A stretch of 64,000 nucleotides of DNA from Adiantum capillus-veneris (GCA_014529385.2 CM043957.1:69577503-69641502), one strand, 5' to 3'; counted from the stretch's first letter, positions 31,960-44,682 are shown. Translations and numbers: made by a program. The notes: generated from the sequence alone by a model not told the origin.

Positions 31960-32480
31960 CTTGCAAGGAAGGGCACTGCCACTCATCAGGATCGTGGTCC
32001 ACACTAATCACATCATGCACACTTCAAGAATCAAACAAGATCACAATGTGTTGAGCATTTACATGACCATAACACTTAACGAGAGATTCATGAGGATCAT
32101 TGGAAACGTGAGGCGCACTATTTATCTCATCATGACACTGACATAAGATGTGGGTTCTTTATTAGGGGATAATCTCTTTTCATGTGACCTTTAGTATGAC
32201 ACTTCCAACATAGTCCTTTTGTATAAGTGGTTCTTTCTTTCAGGACTTAATCATCATCCAACTATTCTTTTAGCAGATTTTTCATCAGAATTCAATGTAG
32301 GTATTGCCCGACTTTTAGACTTTCCTATATTATCACTGTTAGGTGAAGAATTTTGAGTTTTAGGTGTAGTGGAAGATTGAGAAGAAGAAGAGTTACCACT
32401 GTTCTTACAATTCTGCTGATTGTGTTGCTTTTGCAAGGTACTCAAAGGTGACTTGTTCTGCTCCTTAGGATTACCTTTAT
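31960..32480 (-). pseudogene. X-related gag-protease remnant
   Basis: Nucleotide similarity to X interior 27390-27850 in the same orientation: shared CACATCATGCA, ACATGACCATAACACTTAA and AGAGA.TCAT strings in the protease, then a Ser/Asn-rich linker (frame 32254-32445) followed by a Leu/Gln-rich stretch. Stops and frameshifts are frequent. It is a decayed second copy of the X family. Confidence 0.7.
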
Positions 32481-32499
32481 CGTTCCTTCTGCTCCTTCA

Positions 32500-33060
32500 A
32501 GGACACTTTCCAAAAAGAAGCCACTGGTAGGAATCACAATAGCTTTGACTGTAGGTGGAAAGGGTGTCTTCCTCTTTCATCCGTAGATGGTTCCAAGGCG
32601 TCAAAACATGCGCTTCAAACTGGGGAGTTAACCAAATACATGGAAACAACTTTTTGAATTTAACCCAATTTCTAGGCTCTTTTCATGCAGTAAAAGCGTA
32701 GACCAGCATGTCTGTGCGTTCCCTTTCAGATGGGATGCTACATTTCGAACCTTGGAGGCTTCAACAAAATTGCCTCCTAGAGAAAGCGGTGTTCAAATAT
32801 TGAACAAAAGATTAGGCTTTATGGGTATCCTTGTGTCTTGAAAAAGTATCAAACTTTACAATGTTACACTTTGGGCACCATCCTTAAATTCCTTCTTGCC
32901 CTTTCTCCGCTTGAACTTATTGTACTTAGGTTCTCTGTCACAAATTTGATGATGTGGCATACTAGCATGTCAAAATAGGCAATGGAAGATTACAATGAGG
33001 GCATGGACTGGCCTCCAATCCGGTGCCTGCGCATGTAGAAATTCTTGTCGTTCCTTTTCG
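32500..33060 (-). pseudogene. Gag capsid remnant of the W/Z type
   Basis: Degenerate minus-strand gag. Blocks corresponding to the KVRKAATFLTGNA and EGGKGVSF regions of Z are recognisable as diverged translations in more than one frame. No open frame survives. Confidence 0.45.
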
Positions 33061-33088
33061 AGATCAGACATATTTGACCTTTTGTTCA

Positions 33089-33604
33089 TCATTTAGTTCT
33101 TTCAAGAAAATCAAGTAAAACAAAAAAACTGGATTTCATTAATTTGGAAAGAGCCAAAGCGGATACAAGTGGGACGGACTCACCCTTCAACTTTACATCA
33201 AGTACAATCTCTCGGCCCTTCTCATTCTTCAAAGTAGCTTTCCTTGCCCTATAATCGACCACGACGCTATTCTTGTGGAACCAAGGGATTCCTAGGAGGA
33301 CATCACATCCTTCCAAAGGCATGATGTAAAAGTCCTCGTGCCCTAGATATCCCCGACAATGCAAAGGAAGTTTGCCAATGACAGGTGTAATGGCAACATC
33401 TTGTCCAAGTGCCGGTAGAACAGCCTTCGCCTGTGGCCCCATTTCCTTGTGCGTAATTCCAAGTCGAGCCGCCAATTCGGGTGAAATAAAGTTGGCCTTG
33501 GCTCCTCCGTCAAAGAAGATTAGGGATTCTTGGTCTTGCACTTTGCCCCGTGCGCGACAAAGTTCAAAACTTTCATCCATCTGATCAGGATCGGTCCCAC
33601 GCAA
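33089..33604 (-). pseudogene. Element W protease
   Basis: A retropepsin fragment closely resembling the Z protease: FFDGGAKANFISPEL with DGG in place of Z's DPG, then FYIMPLEGCDVLLGIPW and VLDVKLKGESVPLVSA. The frame ends soon after the protease, where Z would continue to RT. Upstream, a frame overlapping by about 80 bp (33520-33723) has a His/Cys cluster with STRCPKK, the remains of a zinc knuckle. The two frames differ by a frameshift. Confidence 0.8.
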
Positions 33605-33813
33605 TCTGGTACAAGTCTTGCTTTCGTCTTTCCTTTTCTTTCGCGCTCTTCGACTGCTCTAGAACTCTCTGGCTTGTCTTTTGATTGTCCTCTGGGTGGC
33701 TTTTTGGGGCACCGTGTTGACACATGTCTATGTTCCCCACATTCAAAGTACTTTCCTGTTTTGAGGAACTCGGATCGCTGTTCCTCTGTTAGTCGGGGAC
33801 GTGTATCTTTCTT

Positions 33814-34326
33814 TTACTGAAACTTCCCTCTTCTTCTGTTACCATTATCGAATTTTGTTCGATCCCTTGTTGTCAAAAGTTGATCAGTTGGATATGTAAG
33901 AGTACCCGAATGCATAGCAAACCCTTGCTTAGCATGTCCCATCAATTGCTGTATGGACTCGGACTTCTGCAATAAGCAGTAATCTCGTATCTGTTTGGGT
34001 AGACCACAACAAAATCGCTCGATCTGTTCCTTAAAACTGATCTTTTTAAAAGAAGAGGCCTGTAGGAAGGTATCCCAAAATCGCTCGATCTGTTCCTTAA
34101 AACTGATCTTTTTAAAAGAAGAGGCCTGTAGGAAGGTATCCCAAAATCTCTGGCAATAAGTATCCAAAGTATCTTCCTTGGTCATCCAAAGATGATTCCA
34201 AGCGATAACCACATCACGTTGGTACTCTTGAGTGAGCCAAGAGGAAGTGAAAAGCCGCCTATACCGTGGCCCACTTTGTCGGTGCTTCCTTTTGACACAA
34301 AAGAGTGGACCACCAAGTTTGTGCAT
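33814..34326 (-). pseudogene. Element W Gag capsid fragment
   Basis: A 170-codon frame homologous to the Z capsid. DTYCQRFWDTFLQASSF and QIERFCCGLPKQIRDYC correspond to the Z segments around NRKFWKALL and EKYCCGLPKGLRKYC. It carries an internal in-frame tandem duplication of 22 codons. Both ends are out of frame with the neighbouring gag pieces. Confidence 0.8.
34011..34142 (-). repeat. 66-bp in-frame tandem duplication in W gag
   Basis: Two perfect or near-perfect copies starting at 34011 and 34077 (AAAATCGCTCGATCTG...GTATCCCA). 66 bp is 22 codons, so the frame is preserved. Confidence 0.93.
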
Positions 34327-34460
34327 TTCCTTTCAAATAGGATGCTGCCCTCCAGACCTTGGAGTGCTTTGAATAGCACCTTCCTGAATAAGCTATTTTG
34401 AAGGTTTCAAGAAAAGTGAGGGCCTTGGGGGCATCTCGGAAGCTTGAAAAGTATAAAACT

Positions 34461-35066
34461 TTAGTGCTTGTCCACCCTCCTTGAAATCTTTGGTTTTCTT
34501 GCTCTTGTCCTCGAAAAAGTCATATTGGTTGGCTCTGTAAAAATCCTTCCTCTTAGCATAAAACATTGGTTCATTGGAGTCCGAACTCTCAGAAGAGGAT
34601 GAAGCCTCCTTGGAGCGATTTGAATATTTCCGGGATCTTTGTGAGATCTGTTCTTCTTAGCCTTCTTCTTGTTCTTTCTTTGTCTTTGGGTCTCTCTTTG
34701 TTTCTTGTCCTTTCTGTCCTCATCATTGGAATCAGAGGAGAAAGAGCTGTCGAAACTATCAGAATAGGTTGAGGACGAATTGGACACACCTTCAAAGCGT
34801 ACACGCTTCTTTGTCTTTTGTGCATTTGCAAAAGTAGACTTGTGACCCAAGTAGCCAGGGTGATTTGCTGCTCGACTATGTTTCTTTGAATGCTTCTTGG
34901 TCTTCGGGAGTCGATTGACTCGTCTTTCGACTACATCGTCAAGTTCATCTTCAGTGTACACACACGGAATGGGTGCTTTCTTCAAGCCCGACTTCAAAGG
35001 TGAATTGATGGCCGTACGCCATCGTGAATGCATCTCATCAATCGGGTGCCTGGTCAAAGATTTCAC
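34461..35066 (-). pseudogene. Element W Gag N-terminal region
   Basis: A 201-codon frame with HPIDEMHSRWRTAINSPLK, a basic stretch with KKRVRFEG, a Ser/Asp-rich block (SDSFDSSFSSDSND) and a long Lys/Arg/Gln tract. The same order (STF, KKRVRF, Ser-rich, basic) appears in the V fragment at 37669-38112 and the T fragment at 36554-36931. The basic segment is probably for RNA binding or nuclear localisation (inference). A frameshift separates it from the capsid piece. Confidence 0.7.
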
Positions 35067-35350
35067 GTATTGAGGATCTTATGAATACTGGAGTATCTGT
35101 CGGGCACATGCATCAACCTGCTGTTGACATTGTATCTCCATTCGTTCATATTCCGTGGGCTGAGGTGGCCCGTATTCCCCTTCTGAATCAACAGAAGGTG
35201 GCCGTCGTCCATTTGAATCTTCCGTGTTCTCACGCGACCTTGAGTTGTCAAGTGGGTTGTTCTAATCCTTGCGGCATTCGTCAAACAACTGAATCCATGT
35301 GTGTCGCGGTAGAAGGGATCGGATTCTCCTTGGAAGGAAAATCGACTGAT

Positions 35351-35361
35351 CTCTTATACCA
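35351..35361 (-). other. Primer binding site of W (iMet-like)
   Basis: The minus strand reads TGGTATAAGAG, a diverged form of TGGTATCAGAG, next to the LTR end. Confidence 0.65.
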
Positions 35362-35362
35362 T

Positions 35363-36118
35363 TGTAACAAACTTGGACACCCCAAGTCGGGAATCTGGCA
35401 CGACACACAAGAAAATACTTGAAATCCACTTAACAGAATCTTATCACAATTTAATAGAGACAACATGGCCCGACATAGGTTCGTGCTTAGAGGTATTGGC
35501 CCCAAAGTCTGGCGTCCCTGTCGGTATTATTTTTATATTAATAATTGAGCAAAGTACAAATTCCGAGGGTCTCTCTGCTCATTGCTGCCTGGCAAATCTG
35601 AGAGAAGAGAGGCCCTGGTTACATATTTATAGGCTTTGGGTCTTCTCAAAAGCAATTACATGAAACGCTTCAGTCTAAAAGCGTTTGGTCCAAAAACTCG
35701 TGCTCCAAAAGCTGCAATCTAAAAAGCGTTTGGTCCAAATTCCAAGGGTCTCTCTGCTCAGTGCTGCCAGGCAAATCTGAGAGAAGAGAGGCCGTGGTTA
35801 CATGTTTATAGGCTGTGGGTCTTCTCAAAAGCAATTACATGAAACTCTTCAGTCTAAAAAGCGTCTGGTCCAAAAACTGGTGCCCCAAAATCTGCCAGCA
35901 CATATCGTGGAATTCCGTACAATGCCACGTCAGCAACCAAAGAAAATTGCAGAAACGTCCGTACAACCCTGCCACGCCAGCACTTTACACAATTTTTGGT
36001 CCTTACTTTATTTTTAGGGTTCTTGCGTCCCCTGGGCCCCATTGGATGGGGTCTCATAAGTCAGTTTCTTCTTTGGGGTTTGTTCGACTGTACATTGCCA
36101 CGTCATCGTTTTGTGACA
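35363..36118 (-). repeat. 5' LTR of element W
   Basis: TGTAACAAACTTGG...TTTTGTGACA, 756 bp. Its termini match the solo LTR S. It contains an internal tandem duplication of about 180 bp (copies near 35563-35740 and 35744-35890, both starting TCTCTCTGCTCA.TGCTGCC). The left partner LTR was not found, so W is truncated or rearranged. The target-site duplication cannot be verified; the flank on the right is CCATC. Confidence 0.75.
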
Positions 36119-36129
36119 CCATCCCACCG

Positions 36130-37135
36130 ACTACATAGGAGAATGAAGAGCACTCCACCCCTAGTGGAGAAATAGAAATAACCGACGGAGATCCTAACGG
36201 TAGCAAGCCTCTTTTCGAGGATTCGGGAGAAGACAACAGCAAGTTTCCGATAGGGGAACTCGACAAAAAGGAGTGCAAGAGTCAACTACAGGTTGATACC
36301 TATGAGAAGAGTACACACCAAGGACCTGAATACGAAGTACCCAAAGAATGATCCGCTTGATGAGGTTCACTCTCAATGGTAGAAGGCCATCCATTCACCT
36401 ATCAAGTCGGCCATGAAGACACAAGAAAAGTCGGGTGCAAAAAAAGCAAAAATTGTACTCGCAAGAAGAGTTTGACAAAGCTTGCGTAGAAGATCAGTCA
36501 AATGATGAAATCCGAAAAGCACTCTAGGAAAGAGATCAAGTCAGAGGATCTTCTTGGTTACTTGGGTCAAAAATCGACTTTTGAGGCAGCCACTAGATCC
36601 AAGAAGTGTTCGTTTTGAGGATGGTTCTAGCTCTTCTTCGTTTTCAGAGAGTTCGGACAATTCCTCTTCCTCTAGTTCCAGTGAGAATAAGAAAAGGTGG
36701 AAGAAGCGGAGAAAGACCAAGAAAAGCAGATCGAAGAAGAAGTCTAGAAAGCATGGAAAGCAATCTAGCAGTTTAGAGGAGGAGACCTTGTTCTCTTCAA
36801 ACAGTTTAGACAGTTATACCCACACTTTTGGTACCATTTATGGTAGGAAACAAACTCACCTATTGACAGCCACTCAATATGATAGAAGAAAAAAAAGACC
36901 AAAGAGTTCAAGGATGGGGGTCAAGCTCTAAGGTTTGACACTTTTTTAGGCTACTAGGATTCCCATCGAGCCCTTTCTTACATACAGCAGTTTTACACCG
37001 CTTTCTCTTGGGGCAACTTCTCTGAAGCCTCCAAAGTACAAAAGGAGGCACCATTTTTGAAAGGAAATGACATGGGCAAACAGACTTGGGATGAGATAGA
37101 AGATAGAAATAGTATACTTGCTGGTTGACATGTAT
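36130..37135 (+). pseudogene. Gag remnant T on the plus strand
   Basis: Plus-strand gag pieces in order. A Ser-rich/basic N-terminal part is open at 36554-36931 (SVRFEDGSSSSS, then a KKRWKKRRKTKK tract). Then a capsid fragment near 36940-37070 reads ALSYIQQFYTAFSWGNFSEASKVQKEAPFLKGN, split by a stop, parallel to Z's ALSFLQQFDKAYAGGNFTEASKVRK. It is interrupted and lacks a zinc knuckle and protease. It is in opposite orientation to W and V on either side. Confidence 0.75.
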
Positions 37136-37599
37136 AGGGTACTTTTAATAGTAGTTGACGTTCTTGATGAGCTCCTTGTTTGACTTGGGCTCTCTGGAAT
37201 AGGCCAGGTCTGAGAAGCTAGGGGCATTTCAACAAATGCAGAGTGAGAGGTAGTGTTGAACTATTGAATTGAATCAAGTGCATTCACTTTTGTTAATGTA
37301 GTGAATGCACTCATTCGGGTTTGGTGGACGAGGGGCATGTGCATTTTGATACATAAAGGAGAAAATATGGCATTGCACCAAAGATAAAACACTACGCTTT
37401 CATGATTAATCTTTTTGGATGTGCAAGGCTTTTTGAGAACTCTATGAAAGTAATGATGAATCTGCGAGTTCTCTTTCCCCCATCGAGAGCCAAAAAGTGC
37501 CCTTGACCAAATTAGTTCACCTTTCTGCTCTCTTTTCGTGTGCCCTAGGACCTCTTGGTTGTTGTCTTGGCCTCCCCTATCCACGGGCACATCAATCTA

Positions 37600-38215
37600 A
37601 ATCTTCGGAATTTTTTGTTGAACTATCAGCTGATTCTCTTGCTTCTTTCGAGGACGAGATCTCCTCCTCTAAACTGCTAGATTGCTTTTTGTGCTTTCTA
37701 GACTTTTTCTTAGATCTCCCTTTATTGCTTTTCCTGAGCTTCTTACGCTTTTGCTCATCCTCATTGGAACTAGAAGACGACGAACTGTCGGAACTATTTG
37801 AAGACGAAGAAAATTTGGGTCGTTTGTGAAACGAACACGCTTCTTAGATCTTCTAGCCACCTCGAAAGTTGATTTCCGATCCAAATGACCCGGGAAATCT
37901 GTTGATTTTCTTTTCTTTCGAGCATGCTTCATGCTTTTCAATTGGTTTGTCTTCTTTTCAAGAGCTTCATCAAACTCTTTCTTGGAGTTCAGTCTCTGCT
38001 TTTTTGCACCCGGCTTTGCTTTATGTTTTATGACCGACTTGACAGGAAATTGAACGGCCCCTCGCCATCTACACTGAACCTTGTCAAGCGGGTAATTCTT
38101 CAAGTGATTCACATATTTCGGGTCCTTGGACTATGGAGTACTTGATCAATCTTTTCATGCATGTGTCAACCTGCAGTTGATGGTTGTACTCCGGTCTGTC
38201 AAGATTTTCAGTGAG
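37600..38215 (-). pseudogene. Gag N-terminal fragment of element V
   Basis: A minus-strand frame (37669-38112, 147 codons) with MNHLKNYPLDKVQCRWRGAV, then KSTFEVARRSKKRVRF and, after a frameshift, a Ser/Glu-rich and basic region. It is clearly related to W 34461-35066. Its primer site and LTR start lie to the right. Confidence 0.7.
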
Positions 38216-38234
38216 AACCCATGTGTGCTGCACG

Positions 38235-38585
38235 ATGTAGAAGGAAACGGGCGTAACGTAGCCCAAACGTTCAGAAATGGCGTTCCGGACGAGTCCCGTT
38301 CCTGAAACGGAGTCGGGAACGGAACACATTCCGGAACAAGGTGTAACCGGAATGGCAGATTTGGGGCTGTTTGAGGGACATATCTGGGGCAGTTTGAGGG
38401 CAGGTTTGGGGGCAATTTTGGGATTGTTTAGGAGTCGATTTGGGACTAAGCCGAATGGAGGTAATTCAAGCCTTACTTTAATCGACCGTTCCGGCCCTGT
38501 TCCCGTTCCCGTTCCTGGCCCCCCTCCTCCTCCCCATTCCCGTTCTGTTTCGGACCTTCCTGTTCCCGTTCCGAGTAACTATGGT
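38235..38585. mobile_element. GTTCC/GGAAC-rich insertion in V leader
   Basis: Comparison with the equivalent W leader (35300-35345) suggests about 340 bp of extra sequence here. It is dominated by direct and inverted copies of CCCGTTCC/GGAACGG at both ends (38283-38335 and 38485-38575) around a GGGG-rich centre. TGCTGCA-like sequence appears on both sides. No coding capacity. It may be a miniature non-autonomous transposon, but precise ends are not defined. Confidence 0.35.
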
Positions 38586-38629
38586 GCTGCAGAAAGGATC
38601 GGATCCTCCGTAGAAGAAGAATCGTTTGA

Positions 38630-38641
38630 GCTATGATACCA
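38630..38641 (-). other. Primer binding site of V (tRNA-iMet type)
   Basis: The minus strand reads TGGTATCATAGC, one mismatch to the iMet site. The LTR starts at 38643 with TGTTACAGGTTTGGA, related to the W start TGTAACAAACTTGGA. Confidence 0.7.
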
Positions 38642-38705
38642 CTGTTACAGGTTTGGATACTCCAAGCGAGAAATCAATAGCAACACACGAACAAAATTGA
38701 ACTTG

Positions 38706-38707
<2 letters not shown>

Positions 38708-38768
<61 letters not shown>

Positions 38769-38780
38769 GAGATAGTAGCA

Positions 38781-38831
<51 letters not shown>
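38708..38831. repeat. (AG)n-(TC)n microsatellite palindrome
   Basis: About 29 AG units, a centre of GGAGAT-AGTAGC-ATCTCC, then about 23 TC units. The two arms are complementary, giving a near-perfect hairpin with a 6-base loop. It lies in V's putative LTR. Confidence 0.93.
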
Positions 38832-38833
<2 letters not shown>

Positions 38834-38946
38834 GGGCGGGGGGGTGTGGAGGGAGGGAGATTTCATGTTTTTGTAGAATTTGTACAAGGTTACTTGAGAA
38901 TTCGGGGTGAAGCATATAAATTCTGACTCTTGTATTTCAACTGCAG

Positions 38947-40782
38947 GAAGTGTATTGTGTAAAGCATTTGGAGTACAGCAAGATGATGAGGGCAAGGTCT
39001 TGCTCAAGGTGCTTCTTTGTACTCATCAAAGCTTTGAGCCACACATTTTGTGAGACTCTATTTCTTTAGTGTGGTGGGTTTGCTTCGTTTCTGTGTCTTT
39101 ACTCTTGTACAGGCATGTGCAACTTTCTTTGATGGTAAAATGCATATATTTTGCAGAAGAGAGGTAGCGAAATTGCAAGAGATTTAAGGGGAACTTGCAT
39201 ATATCTTGTTGGTATGTGTGCTTGGAAATCATCTGAAGAAAAGGTTGCTTGCTTTCTACTATTTGCTCTCTTCCTGCATGGAGAAGAGCTCAGTTGGGTG
39301 CTCAATGACTGGATACAGGTATGACAGGAAGTGGGAAGAGTAAGATCGGCCAGACCCTGGCCGAAGCTGTAGGCTACCACTTTTTCGATAGGTGAGTGCA
39401 CTGTGCAGCCCGTTCAATGATGTGTGGATCAGATGCATCAATGAAAATTTACAATTGTCTCAGTGGGCCTTTCTTTTGACTTTACTTGTGCACTCTTTTG
39501 AGTCGCAAGCACATAGCTGCTTTGTAGCTATGTGAGAGTATATCTCCCCATGACCCGGTTCAGCCCTAGAACAGTATGTAAATTGAGATTGTCTCTCCCT
39601 GTGATTCTCTTGGCACTAAAACAGAATGCAAATTTGCTAGAGGGTTGGTAATTTACTTGTTCTATTATTGCAACAGTGATAAGCTCATTGAAAAAGCTGC
39701 TGGTGATGGTCGCACTGTATCTCAGTTGATGGAAGAGGAGGACGAGAAAAGTTTCAGAGATGTTGAGGTGACACCCTTGACTCATTTTTAATTTTTGGTA
39801 GTTCATGAATCGTGTGTGCTGCATTTGTTTTCTAATTTTACGGTTTTCTGGATAAGCACTGCAAGATACAACGGCCTTCTGTTCCTGTGCTGCATTTAAG
39901 ATTTTATACACATTCTCAGTGCCTTTGCAAAGTGGGACGAGACATAGTCTCTATGCCTTTATTATGTTGTTGTATGTAATTCAGACGGAAGTGCTGAAGC
40001 AACTCTCTTGCATGGGGCGTTTGGTGGTTGCCACTGGTGATGGTATAGTTTTGCGACCATTTAATTGGTACACTCTTCTTATTTTGCAAATCACATTGCC
40101 AAATTACCAAGGGTGTTTCTCTAATTATGTGATTGAGACTCTAATGGACATTATAAATGTTTGTTTCATATAGGAGTTACTTGAGGCATGGTGTCACTGT
40201 CTGGCTTGATGTGCCTGTTGAAGCTTTGGCAATCAGAGTTGGTGAAGCTGGTGAAAAGTCACAGCCAATGCTGGGCCAGACAACAGATGCCTCAACTCAA
40301 GGCCAGGTAAAAGTATTAAATTTTTCTTGTTGGCAAAATGGACCCTGGCACAACAATCAGTTTAGATTGTTTTAGGATCTTTGAGTTTTATCTTACCTTG
40401 GCATCAGGCTGTTGAGAAGCTTTCTGACATCCTTAAAACAAGGGAGCCGTTTTATGCAGATTCCGATGCCACAGTCTCCTTTCAAAGTATGAACGGTTAT
40501 TTTTTCGTGTATTTAGATCTCTTAAGCGAAGCAACGTTGCATGTTTATCTGCTGACTTTGTTTTTACTGACTTTGTTTTGCGTCTCGGCTGATGCAGAAG
40601 TAGCTTCTCAAATAGGGTTAGATGGTGTGGATAGTCTGACCCCAACTATGGTTGCTCTTGAGGTACTTGTTGTAGTTAGCACCCCTCAAGTTCATTTAAT
40701 AGCAGAGAAGATTTGCAAAAGTATATTTTAACTGCTGCAGGTTTTGGAGGAAATTAACAAGTTAATCATACATAGAAGATAG
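38947..40782 (+). CDS. SKL1: Shikimate kinase-like protein, SKL1-type, 3' exons (5' end not found)
   Basis: Nine exons with GT-AG introns in consistent phase: 38947-39008, 39157-39211, 39319-39391, 39677-39767, 39985-40067, 40174-40306, 40408-40486, 40598-40662 and 40741-40782 (TAG at 40780-40782), about 226 residues. The product begins within the region before the kinase fold, then has LRGTCIYLVGMTGSGKS (Walker A), FFDSDKL (shikimate-site Asp), SFRDVETEVLKQLS and WLDVP. Two catalytic features of true shikimate kinases are altered: GGG is TGDG (near 40040) and the lid RPLL is QPML (near 40265). That fits the SKL1 family, plastid proteins without shikimate kinase activity that act in chloroplast biogenesis. 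The transit peptide and first exon(s) lie upstream, beyond or within the retroelement cluster, or are lost. All splice sites and the frame are intact. The first listed exon is the least certain. Confidence 0.85.
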
Positions 40783-42237
<1,455 letters not shown>

Positions 42238-42447
42238 GAAATGTTATATTAACGTCTTCAAAAGGCCATAGTGACCTATGAGACCAGAAAGTTACAAGGT
42301 GGTGGATCTGATACAAAGTCAGAGTAACAAAATAACAACAGTACAAAACAAAAGATATATACTATGGGATCCTAGATTGGTCGATGTGAACTAAGCAAAA
42401 TTGGGCGGCTTGCTGGGATAGCTGAATCACAAGAGATCTAGCATCGG

Positions 42448-43625
42448 TCATTGGCGGATCTCATCAATCTCCTCCATGGTTAGTAGTCTGACCGGGCGTC
42501 GTGCATGCCTGGCCAGCGTGCTCCGAATCTTCTGACATAGCCTCCGTCGATGCTGTGTAGTCCTCCGCAATCGTGGGCTCCTGGATTTCCCCAGTTCAAT
42601 CGCTCGGTCGATCAGTGTGCCTCTGGTGTGGGACGAGGGCGAGCTCTGCTGTGGGGGTGGCTCTTGCGGCTGCCCCGTGTCTGCTCTGAAGAAGTCTGTG
42701 ATCCATCTTTGAGACTGGCTAGCCTCGCCATTCATCAAGCTATCTCTGTGTCTGCATAGCTCGAGCAAGAACAAACCCAGGCATCTCTGATCTTCGTATC
42801 CCATGACTCTTGAGAGTGGTCCAAAACCCTCTCTGAACAAGCAGTGAAAGCGGCCTTGTATCTCGTAGTAGACAGGGCAGCGGCATGTATAATGCAGCTC
42901 TGACTCAGGCTCCATGTCACACAAGGGGCACGTTCTGGCCTTTGCTGGTACTCCGCTGTATCTCCCAGTCTCAATCCACAGCTGGTGAGAAGATGTGCGT
43001 AACTGGCCAATAGCACATCGTATCCCATGAGACAAGTGGGTGTCCATGTATCTGGGTCTCGTCACAAAACCATCTTCCGTAAGCTGGAGAAGGTGGTCTC
43101 TGTAGAAAGCCATCTTCGTGCCCAATTCCTGTGCTGGTTGTATCCATGTCCTCCTGGTGTCTAGCTGGGTCAGGTCTTGGCGGATGAGCTTCGTGATCTC
43201 CGATTGCGTAAGAGTGAGAGATGGTGCATCCAATGAGTACTGGAATGGTGACAGCCTATCTATGCTGAACCCATGTGCCTGAAACCATGATGCCATCTCC
43301 CCATACCAGCATGTTGTATCTCCTTGTATGGCTAACTGTCGAGAGGACTCAAGTGCTATGCGAGCATATCTGTCTCTAGGAAGTTCCCATGTGCGGTTTA
43401 TGAAGGAGACTGATCTGGTGAGCGCCTCCACCACTAGTTGGGGGCCGCTAGCTCTGCTCGGATAATGGCCCGTGGTACTGATGCCTTGGCTCTAATGAGC
43501 CGCGAGATCATAGAGACGAGAGGTTTCTCCATGTTCCCCCATCCATCTGTGCGACCCGGCCTCCCGTGGTGATCCAATGAAGGTCCCCATATCTCAGCTC
43601 CATAGAGCAATGCTGGAGCCACCAA
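42448..43625 (-). pseudogene. LINE B ORF2 C-terminal region with CCHC motif
   Basis: Two frames (43434-43625 and 42448-43434) separated by a frameshift at 43434. The first has APALLYGAEIWGPS and IIRAELAAP, conserved in LINEs after the RT. The second, 328 codons, has the zinc motif CPLCDMEPESELHYTCRCP (about 42875-42935), the zf-RVT type cysteine-histidine cluster that helps reverse transcription at the target. It ends at a normal stop near 42448. Confidence 0.88.
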
Positions 43626-44592
43626 AGTGTCAAAGAGCCAGAGCTTTGTCCGGGGCTCCTAAAACTGAACCTGCGAACACATCTTCTCTAATCTACCCAG
43701 TGCTGCGTGGGCTCTAGTCAGTCTGGTCTCTGCTGCTCGTCTGAGTGAGAATGCAAGTCCGCTGAAAACCACTCCAAGATAAGTGTAAGCATCTGTGTAT
43801 TCCACGGTCTCGTGGCCGTATGTGAATTTAGGTGCTGACCTCCTGATCCACTGTGGGGTGGTATTAAACACCATAACCTTGGTTTTACCAAGGTTGACAG
43901 ACAAACCACTTTCGTGGGCAAACCTATGCAAAGCATCCAGTTGACGTTGCATTCCCTCTGGAGATTCGGAGATCAACACTACATCATCAGCATATAACAA
44001 AAGTGGAATCCATGTCCCTGCCAACTGTGCACCTCTATCACCATTGCTCTCAATGTAGTCAGAAACCTCATCCACATACATACCGAAAAGAGTAGGAGAG
44101 AGCGGGCAGCCCTGCTTCACCCCAATAGTGGAGTGAACCGGTGTAGAAAGTCCCTCAGGGGTGCATACATGCCCTACTACTGATCTGTACAATGCAATGA
44201 TCCCCCAAATGAGCTCTGTGGGTACTCCCATTTTGTGTAATCTGCGCATCAATCTAGCTCTGGGTACTTTGTCAAAAGCTTTGCGGAAGTCCACAAAGCT
44301 ACAATAGATCCGTCTCCCATGAGATCTGCCTTCCTGGATGATGGCCCTGAGTGTCAAGATATGGTCAAGAGTAGAGAAGCCTCTCCTGAACCCTGCCTGT
44401 CCAGCTGCACGCACGCATTCCTTCCTTCTCTGCCCATCTACTCAACTGTTGCTCAAGAATGGATGCATACAACCGTGCCAGTGTGTGTCCAATCATGATA
44501 GTGCGATAATTCCCAGGCTCCATGGGGTCTCCTGACTTGAAGATAGGTACGATCGTAGATAGGCTCCAAGTGTCCGGCAGGCCCTCACACAT

Positions 44593-44682
44593 GGCACGGT
44601 TAAACATAACTGCTAGAAGCTCTGCTAGTAGGTCTTTGGCACGGTTAAACATAACTGCTAGAAGCTCTGCTAGTAGGTCTTT
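44593..44682 (-). repeat. 45-bp in-frame tandem duplication in LINE B RT
   Basis: Copies start at 44593 and 44638 (GGCACGGTTAAACATAACTG...), encoding AKDLLAELLAVMFNR twice. Confidence 0.95.

Noticed and set aside
39113-39134. Possible 22-nt micro-exon of the SKL1-like gene
   Set aside because: Joining 38947-39008 directly to 39157-39211 keeps the frame and gives a sequence resembling SKL1 proteins; the micro-exon in that frame would run into a stop.
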